Position numbers and translations under genes: made by a program. A stretch of 64,000 bases of DNA from Plasmodium coatneyi (lineage: Eukaryota; Apicomplexa; Aconoidasida; Haemosporida; Plasmodiidae): positions 1,302,001-1,366,000 of the forward strand of contig NC_033559.1 of the NCBI RefSeq assembly GCF_001680005.1, given 5' to 3'. The notes below the pieces were generated by a model. It was given only the letters and a program-made list of their open reading frames with translations, was not told the DNA's origin and did not search any database. Numbering within the stretch: position 1 is the first letter of the stretch; every line of letters starts with the position of its first letter. This document shows positions 45,590-56,300 of the stretch, one piece after another.

Positions 45590-46540
45590 ATGATCGACCT
45601 GTTTGACGAAGTAAAGCAGCTAGCCACGATCAAGAAGCAGAAAAATGCCGAGCATATGACGCAAGTGCTAAAGTTTCAAAATGACAAAATAATAGATAAC
45701 TTTATAGATCCCAGTGGGGACACAGTTATTATAGACATCCCTGGGGAAAGGAACGACGATTTGAAAAGTTATGTAGATGCAGTTCATTCAATAAAACAAG
45801 AAATAAAACAAATCTACACAGTGATTGATGATATAGAAGTGTTAAGAAAAAAAATCAACTTAGCTATAACGACAGAACAGGAAAATGAATTAAGTATGCT
45901 ACTAAATATGCAAATAAAAAATGGAAATAATACCATTCAATCTATCAAAGTGGAAATAAAAAATGTGAGGAAGAAATTTTTACTCAAATCTCATCAGAAT
46001 AATAAAATAATGAAAAAAAATATCCACGATAATTTAATCCATGTATTCAAAAAAGCTTTACATAGTTACCAACAAATTCAAAATGACTACAATGAAAGTA
46101 TGAAAGATAAAATGTCACGACATATAAAAATTATTTACCCACAGTACACAGAGGAAGATATAAATTCTGTCCTAAATCATGAGGATATAAATACGCAGAA
46201 TTTAGTCAAGTGGAAATTACAAGGACATGATAATTTAAAAAATGCCTTAAGTCATGTAGAATCCAAATATAGAGATGTTAAGACACTAGAAAAGAATGTT
46301 TGTGATTTACACCAAACTATAATAGAACTGTCTGCTCTTATTGAGATGAATGATGAGGTCATAAGTAGCATACACGACAATGTAAACGATGCGCAGTACT
46401 TCACGGAGAAGGCAAATGTTGATTTGATTGACGCGCGGAATATTCAGAGGTCTACTTCCAAGTGGATGTTCTACATATCCATGGGAATCCTCATTGTTGT
46501 GATTATTATCTGTCTGCCCGTTTTGGTGAAGTTCCTCTAG
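45590..46540 (+). CDS. Syntaxin-like Qa-SNARE, 316 aa, tail-anchored
   Basis: SNAREs drive membrane fusion in secretory traffic. The frame is intronless from the ATG at 45590; upstream in-frame codons lack an ATG. A long N-terminal helical region (about 50-190, rich in Lys, Asn and Ile) corresponds to the regulatory Habc bundle. The SNARE motif lies at about 220-285 (LEKNVCDLHQTIIELSALIE ... ISSIHDNVNDAQYF). A 23-residue C-terminal anchor follows (MFYISMGILIVVIIICLPVLV), ending four residues before the stop. The LH spacing and the IHDNV ... ekA pattern match plasma-membrane/endosomal syntaxins. At the central ionic layer, where Qa-SNAREs have Gln, alignment puts Asn254. The P. falciparum counterpart next to CERLI1 is PFB0480w (from memory). 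Family confidence is high; the exact compartment is unknown. Confidence 0.9.
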   Translation: MIDLFDEVKQLATIKKQKNAEHMTQVLKFQNDKIIDNFIDPSGDTVIIDIPGERNDDLKSYVDAVHSIKQEIKQIYTVIDDIEVLRKKINLAITTEQENELSMLLNMQIKNGNNTIQSIKVEIKNVRKKFLLKSHQNNKIMKKNIHDNLIHVFKKALHSYQQIQNDYNESMKDKMSRHIKIIYPQYTEEDINSVLNHEDINTQNLVKWKLQGHDNLKNALSHVESKYRDVKTLEKNVCDLHQTIIELSALIEMNDEVISSIHDNVNDAQYFTEKANVDLIDARNIQRSTSKWMFYISMGILIVVIIICLPVLVKFL

Positions 46541-47544
46541 CGGGAAGGGAGTAATAAAAAATGGGAAGGGGGGGAGGTGTCCCTCAAGCACTGTTAGGAG
46601 AAAAGTTCCCACCGAATTGCCTCCCTCTGTGAATCTCGAAATTGCTTCTGTGTTTGAAGTCCCCTTGATCACGCACTCAAGGGAGCATTTGTCCGACAAA
46701 CGAGCTGACCTTAAAACAACTGTTCGCGTTTTTTTTGTTTGTTTTCTTTTTTTTTTTTTTTCTGTAACCTATTTTTTGTAACACCGGCGAAATGCTAACT
46801 GCGTTTGTGTATCAAAATGTGCAATGTGCTCTGCTCATACAGGCAAGCCCATTCCTTCAGAAAACTCCTCGATATGCCCTCACCAATTTGTCGTTTCCAA
46901 AAATAAACAGATTTAAACAGCTTGGGAATTTTTCCCTAGTTAAATTTTCCCTACAATTGAGCCTCTTCTTTTGGGGGAACCCAGGAGAGGGCGTCCACAT
47001 ACTTGCGTAAATTCTCATTATTGTTTGGTGGACATAACGTTACACATCGTGCACTCCTCCACCAGTGACTTGATATTTTTTTTTTTAGTTTGACAAACGT
47101 GTAAAAGTATTCTCATTTGTTTCGTTCTGCTATGTAAAGCTACCTTACAGTATGCCATGCTCTGTTCTCCTCTGCTCTATTTTTTTAACCCTCTCCTTTA
47201 CGATTTGTTAACTTCCCTTGTGCACCCCCCCCCCCAGGTGTAGATAAATATATTCACATATGTGTGAATGCCTCACCTTCTTAAATTTAAACTCCTTATA
47301 AAAGAATATTTAGACGTATTGAGCAAATTTCACCTTTTTGGAGATTCCCACGGGGAAAAATTGTCTCTCTTTTTTTTTTTTTTCTCTCCATCGGTTTCTG
47401 CGCATAAATTTGCTTCAAAGGATACACTTCACCTCTTCGGTAGACGTGGGATAGGCTATTTTCCAACATGCATTAGGACCTTTTCCAAGAAAACTAGCCT
47501 AAGCCTCCCACATATAAACAAAGAAGCATACATACCCTTTCGAG
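46541..47544. other. Convergent intergenic region
   Basis: About 1 kb lies between the syntaxin stop (+) and the stop of the secreted unknown protein (-). T runs occur near 46749-46762 and 47371-47383, and a C run near 47226-47235. Short frames here show no support. Confidence 0.45.
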
Positions 47545-48759
47545 TTAGCCAAAAGAAATGGCACTTAGCACCCGCATGAGCGGCCCTCCCCTTTCCTGCG
47601 CCTTTTTCTTTATGTACAACATGACGAAATAGAACACCACTTGGATGAGCTTGTTTAACATCAACTTGGTTATTATAAGAGACAAGTTTAGAAAATTCAT
47701 TATTCTTAAATTAGGTATTGCTACATCTAGTTGTTTCTTTACCGTTTCATCCAAAAGGTAGGACATTTTTTCGTTGAGCTTTTTCATTTCGACAAATGAA
47801 CTAAACAAAGGCGTAGTGTTTTTTTGAAGAGTTAAGGCGAAAAACGTTTTGTGCGTATACATAATTTGCTGAGCCGTATATCTATCACTAATAAAATTTT
47901 TCAAAAGACTGAAGTGCACATTAGTGTTAATCATTTTCATAACAGTGTTAATGGTTTTTTTGAAAAAATGTTCCTCGAAAATGTTATAAAAATGTATGGC
48001 ATGTATGTTACGTAGTGTACAAAAAAATTGGTCATCGTCACAGTTGTTATCTTCTCCATTGTACGTGCATCTGCTTTGCTTAGCGGTGTGGCAAAAGTAT
48101 TCATCTTTTTTCAAGCAGGCATCTACTAGAACCCGTATTTTTCTATGGTGCTTCTTTAAGAGCCTTTTGAAGTATCTATCAATTAGGGCTCCATTCCAGA
48201 TGTACTTCCTTTCAAACGTAGAAATGTCGGATGTTATTTTTCCAAACAAATTGGCTCTGAATTTATTACGAAAGAGTTTGTTGGCTTTTTTAAATAGGCA
48301 CAACATCCAAGGGTTACAATCCAGAATGGAGAGAAGTACAAGATAATAGACAAAATTTGTGTGGAAATAATTTATGATCTCCTTAAAAACTAGTGGGAAA
48401 CTTAAACTTTCTTGCTTCTGAACAATTTTGTCCAATGCCTCTGCAAGTTTTTTTTTATCTTTATTCATTACATCTATGTAAATCAAATTGACTATTTTTT
48501 TTCTTCTATTTGAATAAATCAAATCGTGAAATGAGTATCCTCTTCTTAACTTGTTTGTTTTTTTAAAAACAGGCCCACTGCAAATGAGGTATCTTTTGTT
48601 TGCACGTTTTTTTGGGGGCGATGCAAATGGCCTTTTCCATCCTCCATTTGTTGGAATTTGAACTTTTGGCACGTTTACATTCTTCACGCATGTTACCTCC
48701 CATGGTTGGCTATGCAATAGCGAGAGCAGCAGGGCGATTGTGGCAAGGGTTGCGTTCAT
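47545..48759 (-). CDS. Secreted or membrane protein of unknown function (404 aa, signal peptide)
   Basis: The first true ATG is at 48759; upstream in-frame codons open only with TTG. The N-terminus is a strong signal peptide (MNATLATIALLLSLLHS), followed by basic sequence that could also serve as an apicoplast transit region. The body is Lys/Phe/Asn-rich and largely helical. It has a central cysteine cluster (DACLKKDEYFCHTAKQSRC, then DNNCDDDQFFC), a hydrophobic span around residues 145-165 (VYYLVLLSILDCNPWMLCLF) and a second around 360-390 (LSLIITKLMLNKLIQVVFYF). The protein is intronless and ends in ISFG. I recognise no domain. Entry to the secretory pathway is well supported; an apical, apicoplast or ER location cannot be chosen from the sequence. 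Confidence 0.75.
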   Translation of the reverse strand: MNATLATIALLLSLLHSQPWEVTCVKNVNVPKVQIPTNGGWKRPFASPPKKRANKRYLICSGPVFKKTNKLRRGYSFHDLIYSNRRKKIVNLIYIDVMNKDKKKLAEALDKIVQKQESLSFPLVFKEIINYFHTNFVYYLVLLSILDCNPWMLCLFKKANKLFRNKFRANLFGKITSDISTFERKYIWNGALIDRYFKRLLKKHHRKIRVLVDACLKKDEYFCHTAKQSRCTYNGEDNNCDDDQFFCTLRNIHAIHFYNIFEEHFFKKTINTVMKMINTNVHFSLLKNFISDRYTAQQIMYTHKTFFALTLQKNTTPLFSSFVEMKKLNEKMSYLLDETVKKQLDVAIPNLRIMNFLNLSLIITKLMLNKLIQVVFYFVMLYIKKKAQERGGPLMRVLSAISFG

Positions 48760-51700
48760 TTTGTGCCAGTGTCTGGTTCTTCCTCCCCCTACCCTCAAAA
48801 ATCACGACATAGATGCAAAATGGGTTCCATCCAACTGGGTTACACGCCGCATCTACATGGTCTCCTGTGCCATATTCGACACCCCCCACACCCAACGGGG
48901 CATCTCCTACACCCCACTCGACACCGCCTACACCCTACTCGACAATTTCCGCACCCTATTCTGCAACTTCTACACCCAATTCGGCACCTCCCACACCCTG
49001 TGCGGCACCTTCTGTAAAAAAAATTCCACCTTAACGTGTATAAGCAATCCCACAACTTTTGGACACATGTGCCGAAAAATCTACATAACTGCATATGTAA
49101 CTGGTTAACGTGAACGTGGGTGTATTCCCCCTATAATACAACTGCCAAGAAATGGGACTTTCCCACTTTGCGCTGAAAATTTATTTCGGTGCAAAGATAA
49201 CTGTTCTCTGGTGAGCTCTTCTAGAAGTCGGCTCAATTATACATATAAACATATGTGCGCTTCTTCACTCGTGCCAAATGACAACCATTTTTGGCTAGCA
49301 ATTTATCGGCTCTCTTCCGAGTTTCTAAATCTTTCAGTTATATCCTCGTCTATATGCAGATGGTGCCACAAAAGGAGTGTGATAATGATGTCGAATTGCT
49401 ATATAATGGGAAAATCCTTTTTGGGGGGAAAAATATAAACAAGAAAAAACGTTGCAGTTGTGGGGGTTACTCAAAATGTTCGCCTCAATGCACCATGTTG
49501 CTTTTTACTTTGTTTACTTTTGTCTCTAACGCGGGAGAGGGGATATTCCCTTGGGATCTTCACTATATGGCGCCCTCGATGTTTTATTGCCGAATTGCCC
49601 TTTTTGATCACTTCTTGCAGTTCTACAACTCCGACGTGTATGCTTTTACATGCACAGAGAGTGACGTTCACGATGGGGGAAAACTTTTTTGACTAATAAT
49701 AAAATCTTCGCTCTTCAGTAGTTGGTACATAAAAAAAGGTAAAACATCCTGATCTACGGAGAATCCTGTGCGATTTATAATTTCTCAAGTGAGCGGGAAA
49801 ACAACTGTAGGCGTGACGCGGTAAAAACAACTCGACACTTCGATTAAAAATTGGAGTTATAAAAAATCGAGATTTTCTGACAAAAAAATTTTATTCAGAT
49901 GTTTACTCAAATGTTTGAATCATTTACTTTTTTTCATTATTTGCAGAAGGAAATTTCCTCTACTCGCTCGCAGTTTACATCGTTACATAAAAATACCCCT
50001 TTTAGAAAAACATTTCATTGAAGGTATTTTTTAGCATTACAACTAAAAAGGGGGAGAAAATATGGGCGCTTCGACGGGGAGGCAATTTGTGTACAATTAT
50101 TACTTTGCACTTGTTCAGCTAAAAAGCGCTGTCGTAATACGTTTCCGGAGGTATTTAAAATTAACAGCGGAAATGTATAGATAGTTTTAAATAACCATAA
50201 TATAGGAGTTTTTTCTTTACGCACCCTAAATAGTTGGGGGAAAAGCAAAACAACAAAAAAAAAAAAAAAACAGAATTTACAACAAATCGATGCACAATTT
50301 TGCATCTCGCGTAAACAAAACAGTTGCAAAAAAAAAAATAAAGCGGAGAATTAAATCACGCCAAACAAATGCGGAGGTGTGTTTTAAAACGCCATTTCCA
50401 CTTGTAAAATGTGACAAAAAAAAATTACGACGGAATTTTTCTCCTTTTTTTTTTTTTTTTTTCCAATGGGAGAAAATAATTTAAATCAGCGACAACTTGC
50501 CTCTGCATTTCGTCGTAAAATAAACTCATTTCACTTTTGCGGGGGAAATAAGGAGGCCACGTTAAATTATTACCTAACTGTAGAAACGTTAAATGGTGTA
50601 ATGCAAATCAATATAAATGTTGCAAGGGAACATTTCTGAAAGAATAAAATAATGTACACAAGTGTACACGTACATGAAAAAATATATATATGTTATGCGT
50701 CTTTTTATGCGCATCCGTGTTTGGCACTTTTTTTTAACACCCTCAAACAACCGAATTGACTGATTTTTTTTTTTTTGTTAAGAAAAGGCATCTTCAAATG
50801 TGACTTCTCTGAAAAGCGGAAACATGATTTAAAAATCTGATATGCTATAAAAATTATAGATAACACATCTCACGAATCTGCAAAGAATTGTAAAAAAAAA
50901 AAAAAATTCCTTTATCTTTTATTCCTTTTGTCCGGGGCACAACCACTTGATGTTCCTACTCGTACAGCTAAAAATGATTCCATGAAACGCTGGGGCGTGG
51001 TAGAACTGTATTGATTTGTGCATATATATTTATGTGTACATTTCGCCTTTAGCCCAGGTAACTTTCTTGTTCCATAGCTAACGTTCGCTATAAAATCCCC
51101 CCATTGTTTAGACCCTTTTCCCCTCTCAGTGTAGTATGAAATTTATTAAGAATTGGATATAATACACGTTTTCCTCTTTTTTTTTTTTTTTTTCTTCCCA
51201 TATGTAACTTTTTTAAAAATTCCACCATTCCTACTGCTACTTGTGTACAGCGGCGAGACACGATTCGCTCGCTTAACACACAGACGTGTTTGCAACATCA
51301 GTGTGGTTCGCTTTGAGCAATACAAATGGGCGAAATTTTGTTAAAAAAAAAAAAAGCGTTGTGCATGCTCCCGTTAGCCCGTGCATTATTCCACAATTTA
51401 CCTTTGGGAAAAAAACGTAAATGTCAATGATTAATATTTGGACGATAAAAATATGGCTATAAAATATCACCACGTAAAGGGCTGCTTCTATTTTTTTTCG
51501 TCCTTCCACTTGTACCACATCGTACGCGTTACTCGGAGCATGCACACTAAACGGCAGCTGCTCATCTCCTCAACGGTAAAAGGCATTTCTTTATGTTGTA
51601 AGAAAATTTTATTTGGTATCCCTTGTTCGCTCTCTCAACCTGGTAACGTTCAAATGGTCCTTTGCAGCACGCAATCACAACGTGTTCAAATATGTAACTT

Positions 51701-52519
51701 AATGTATGCACCCTTTCCATATCTCCTCCTTTGTCCCCCTTCTTTTCCTCTTTTTTTCCCTACCCTGCAATTAAAAAGGCTTAAAAAATTACTAAAAAAA
51801 AAAAAAAATAAAGATACCTATTCTTAATTTACACTTTACGGGGGAAAAACCATTTAATGTTAACCCTAAACAAAAATTTTTCTTTCGTCATTTATATATA
51901 TGGAACATTCCTTAGGGGAATTTGTTTGATTAAAGTTCTCTAAATGGGTTTATGTATGTACAGATATATGATGATGTTATTATATATGGTAACGGGAACA
52001 TTAAAAATACCAGAGGCACTTTCTTTTTGTTCGTCGTTTTTTTTTAACATTACACATATGCTAGTAACATAAGGTGAAGGGTGCGTGCTCATGCTTGTGC
52101 GTATACGTGTGTATGTGTTGTGTGTGTTTGTGTATGCATGCTTCGTTAAAAATTATATTTTTTTTCACAGCATTTAACTATACTTGTCACATTTGTTCAC
52201 CACCTTTTGCACATTTTTTTACACGACTTTTTCACCATCTGGTTAACTTTTTTTTTATTTTTTTACATCGTAATTTTTTTGGGCCTAGGATTTGCCTTCT
52301 TTACATTTGTCTTTTACGATTCACAAAAACAAAAAAAAACACAAATAAAATATTGGATTCATCTTCACACTGTAAAATAATATCCACTTATTTATCGGCT
52401 AAAAATTAGTCCATTGAAATGTGTCTAGTTTTGTCTTCATCCTCCTTTAACTTCAACTTCCTGCGCTATACCCCCTCCATTGTTGCGCTTTGTCGTAGCA
52501 AAAAATACGTGGGACAACT
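48760..52519. other. Large gene-poor region between two minus-strand genes
   Basis: This 3.8 kb includes the 21-bp minisatellite near its start. A plus-strand frame ending at 49692 has somewhat protein-like composition (VELLYNGKILFGGK, CSCGGYSKC), but it begins without an ATG in good context and shows no splice partner, so it is not called. The remainder becomes increasingly AT-rich and holds only short frames. Confidence 0.4.
48876..49013. repeat. 21-bp minisatellite, about 6.5 imperfect copies
   Basis: Units such as TCGACACCGCCTACACCCTA(C) recur every 21 bases at 48876, 48897, 48918, 48939, 48960, 48981 and (partial) 49002. Because 21 is divisible by 3, frames stay open through it on both strands, but there is no sign of a gene. 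It lies just upstream of the secreted-protein gene. Confidence 0.9.
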
Positions 52520-53398
52520 TTAATCCTTTCTCGCACTGGAATTATTCAAAGACTCCGGGAGATTAACCTCCGTGTCCTTCTGCTCTTTCAGCGGGGATGG
52601 GATTTTATTTAATGACGTGACAATTTTAATTTTTGACAAAAGGTATTTATTTAACGGTTTAAACTTAGATCCGCTGATAGTTTTTCTGGTCTTCGGTTTG
52701 ATGGTAGTTTTTTGTATTCCTTTTCTAACCACTTTACTTTTGTTAGCCGTGATGACTTTATTTCTTTTTATCGAGAGATTGGTGGTAGGTCGATTATTGC
52801 TCACAGCAACGGTTCTCTTATTACGATAAAGGGATATATTTAAGTTGCTTAATTTGTGATTTGGAACGTGTACACTATTATAGGTATTTGCACTGCTAGT
52901 AATTACAGTACTTTTGTGTGATGGAATTGGCTTAAATATTTTTCTTGGTCTTCTTCTTGCTACACTACTAATCATATTTTTCTTATTAACGAAATATTTG
53001 TTATTATAGGGAATATTATGAGTGTCATAAGCGTGTTGGGAATTACGAGTGCTGGGTCTACTTTTAAAATAACCTGTGCTTGTCCCTGAGTAGAATTTTC
53101 TACTTTTGTAAGTATTATATTTTTTATCAATTAATCTTTTGCTAAAGAAGGGCTTCTTAAAACTTCCTGATGTTCTACTGCTGGAAAATTTTGACCTTCC
53201 ACCGCCTCCTCTGCCTCGATAACCTGAGCTACTTTTTGTTAGGTCTTTTTTACTAAAAAACTTGGATTTATAATTATATTTTTGGGAATTTTTTAAATTT
53301 AGAAGACTTTTTTTCCCGCTTTTTTTCTCCTTGTCAACTACATCGTCTAGGGTGCAGGACAAGTAGTCCATTATTCTTTCACTTTGTTGGCTCCTCAT
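52520..53398 (-). CDS. Basic RG-box protein with UAP56-binding-like motif; candidate mRNA-export adaptor (292 aa)
   Basis: The frame opens at the ATG at 53398. Residues 10-21 read MDYLSCTLDDVV, closely resembling the UAP56-binding motif at the N-terminus of ALYREF, UIF and related adaptors (Asp, hydrophobic residue, then Ser/Thr-Leu-Asp-Asp-Ile/Val-Ile/Val). A glycine/arginine stretch follows at 59-68 (GYRGRGGGGR). The rest is Lys/Arg/Ser/Asn-rich, disordered and strongly basic (for example VARRRPRKIFKPIPSHKS, TTIKPKTRKTISGSKFKP), as in RNA-binding adaptors lacking an RRM. No RRM, signal peptide or membrane span is present. UIF (FYTTD1) is the best architectural analogue. This is the last convincing gene before the centromere. 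The gene call is good; the function is inferred from one short motif plus composition. Confidence 0.72.
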   Translation of the reverse strand: MRSQQSERIMDYLSCTLDDVVDKEKKSGKKSLLNLKNSQKYNYKSKFFSKKDLTKSSSGYRGRGGGGRSKFSSSRTSGSFKKPFFSKRLIDKKYNTYKSRKFYSGTSTGYFKSRPSTRNSQHAYDTHNIPYNNKYFVNKKNMISSVARRRPRKIFKPIPSHKSTVITSSANTYNSVHVPNHKLSNLNISLYRNKRTVAVSNNRPTTNLSIKRNKVITANKSKVVRKGIQKTTIKPKTRKTISGSKFKPLNKYLLSKIKIVTSLNKIPSPLKEQKDTEVNLPESLNNSSARKD

Positions 53399-56300
53399 TT
53401 TATTATAGTTCCTTGGGGTAAATGTTTTATATAAGTGGCCACTATGTGTATACGTATACACTTCACGGCAATTTCCGTTTGTGTATACGTAAATTACTTA
53501 TGCAAGCTCCTTAACACGCATAACGAATAACGAGCGAATAAAATGTGCAGGGCGAGGTGGAAAATATATGGGGCACGATAAAACAACACAAAGGTTTTCC
53601 TTTACATGGGTGTGCACGGCCGTAAGCAGCAGCACGTAAGTTAATATATACAGCGCATTGCAGCACAATACAATACATAAACTATGCAATATATTTTTAC
53701 GAAAAATAATAAGAATCCCTTAAGCTGAGAACAAAATTTAAGCTCACGATAATAAAAAGCCCTTTTAAAAATGGAGTAAAAATATGTATATATTTTTTAT
53801 ACTCTTTGGGCAAACATACATTTGTAGTTTTTTTTTTTTAATTTTCGCGCAAAATGAAAAATCCGAAAGCATATAATACATTTATTTATATTTACTTATT
53901 CACCAATTTTATTGGCCCAACTGTGCCATCCATGTATTTATATACAATCTGCGTTAACTTTAATTTTTCACCATCTTGCGAGTTTTTCTGTTTAAACAAA
54001 TTCTTAAACTTCAGAAAACGAAAAATTAATATTTGGGCCTTTTGTTTTGATTCTTTATTTTTTAATTATTTGCTTTAATTCGTTTAATTGTGGGTTGTAC
54101 TTGTCATATATATATATATATACAATATGGTTATATATGAATTATTATATGAAGAATATTTTTTTTTCGTTTTGCATTCTTCAGTTTATTGGGGCAATTT
54201 TTTTGCGCGCATTTTTTTTTTATAAAAATATATTTTTTCGGCTTTATTTTTTTCACGCGACAATTTATGTATGTTATGTAAAATACTATATATATGAATG
54301 GTATTTTCTTCATCCAAGCATGTTTTAACATATTTTTTTAATTTATCGCCACTTAAGTAAGCATGAATTTATGCACAAAGGCATATGCATGGCATACGGG
54401 CATTTATTTCTGTAGCTTTCTCAAAGGGCTAAAAAAAAGAGAATGGAAATAGTGTTCAGCCATTTGTTGCGACTCCCCCAAAAGGACTTTTTTTTGGGGG
54501 GGCATATTTTTTAACGCTTGCAAGGACGTTGTTTAAAGTATTCTGCTGAAAAAAGTAATTTTATGATGCGGGGAAAAGGAAAAATTTTCATACATCTTTT
54601 TAAATATTGAACAAATCACATTTATTATTAATTCTTACCTCCTAAGTTTTTATATTTTTCTACTTTTCGTGCTTTTTTCATCATTCTTGAAAAAAAAAAG
54701 AAACTCCCAAATGATCTGCGCAAATGGTTGAAAATAAAATTGCCATCAAAAGGGAAAACGCGTTTAGAAATACATTAAATGTTAGTTACCATTAAATTAT
54801 ACCATTTATATATATGTACATTTATGCATTACACTTATATCAAGTGCGAAGGTAAAATAAATTTATTGCTCAATAGTTGTGTGCTATGGTTGCAAAGTAG
54901 ATAAAACCTTTCTCCTTTAACAAATCATAGAAACTGCTATTATAACATCAGTTTATCATCTTAAAAATAAAGAAAAATATCAAGTTGATGAAAATTTTGA
55001 GGAAGACGTCCTTTTATGTTTTTTTTTCTACATAGAATAAGCCTTTACGCATTAACTGTCTGAACAGTTATTTTAACCCTAGACCTGTTCATATACTAAT
55101 GATTCAATAACTTAACGTTAAAAAAAAATTCGCTCTGTATTTTTTATGTATTTTATCGTAAACACATTTTCATCCAACGGAAGATTTTTTTGTTAGACAG
55201 TTCATTACTTTCTTTGTTATAATACTGCGCGCAGTTGTATTCCTACGGAAAAGGTATTGTGTCAACAAAAATCAAGTACCTCTTCTATGCGGAATTTTAC
55301 ACATTTTTTTATGTTCATAACTATTGCAAGCAAACAGTCGTCGCTATTTCCTCTTATCACATGTGTATCCACTGCTCAGGTGTGAACGTTCCGATTATGA
55401 AATAGTTGCATAAGTGCTATGGCACTATTTGAAGGAATGTAGCGATACAGGTAATTGTAAGGTACAGCTCTTTTTATAATTAATTATCCTAAGTATTCTC
55501 TTGCCACATCTTTAATAGTGTCTACATGCATTGCATAGTGCACTTTCGCAGTACTTTTAACTAAGTGGTCATTTTTATTTTAAAAATAATTTTTCCTCCA
55601 GCGTATGCACTGGTTTATCGGAATGATGAAACACATCATTTTGCATACTTTACAATGAATTAGAACATTAATTGTTAACCCTTTCGTGTACACCGCATTT
55701 TGGTGCTTTGAATTTGTGTCATATTCTCTTTTTCGCTAACCGTTCCCCAGTCTACTTCTATATATATTTATCTTTTTTATTTAATTGGGGATAATGCATT
55801 TAAATTCCTTTGCTCAAAGAGGTTATAATAATCCCCCATGAACTGCATGTCTTGAAAAATATGTCGAATTGGTTTCGTTCAATCACAAAAAAGAAAACGT
55901 GTATTATTCGTTCCTCCCAGGAAGGCCATCATTTAGGGCAGCTGAACTTTTTAACTATTCACTGTGAAATACTCGAAATTAAACTAAAAAAAAGAACAAA
56001 TTTCTAAAGCTCACTACACAGGAGAGGACATTTGTCTCCTAATTGGGTAATACAGACTGCGACGTCCCAAGTAAAAACGGTACACAATAAATCGCTGTTA
56101 AATAGAATAGCGTATGATTCATTCGCTTCAAAAATGTAACATAAGAATAAATGTCATAAAGGATACATTATTAGCAGCTGGTGTACTTTTTATTTTTAAA
56201 TTTCTCATATCTCAAAGTGTAAAAAATTACAAAAATGTAAAATGATGAAAAGTTCCTGTCGTTAGTTGTCTAAATGTATGAACGTATGTATATGTGTAAC

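Noticed and set aside
49291..49692. 133-codon frame with a CSCGGYSKC cysteine stretch
   Set aside because: It opens with TTG, no ATG in good context precedes the cysteine part except a mid-frame one, and no family is recognised.
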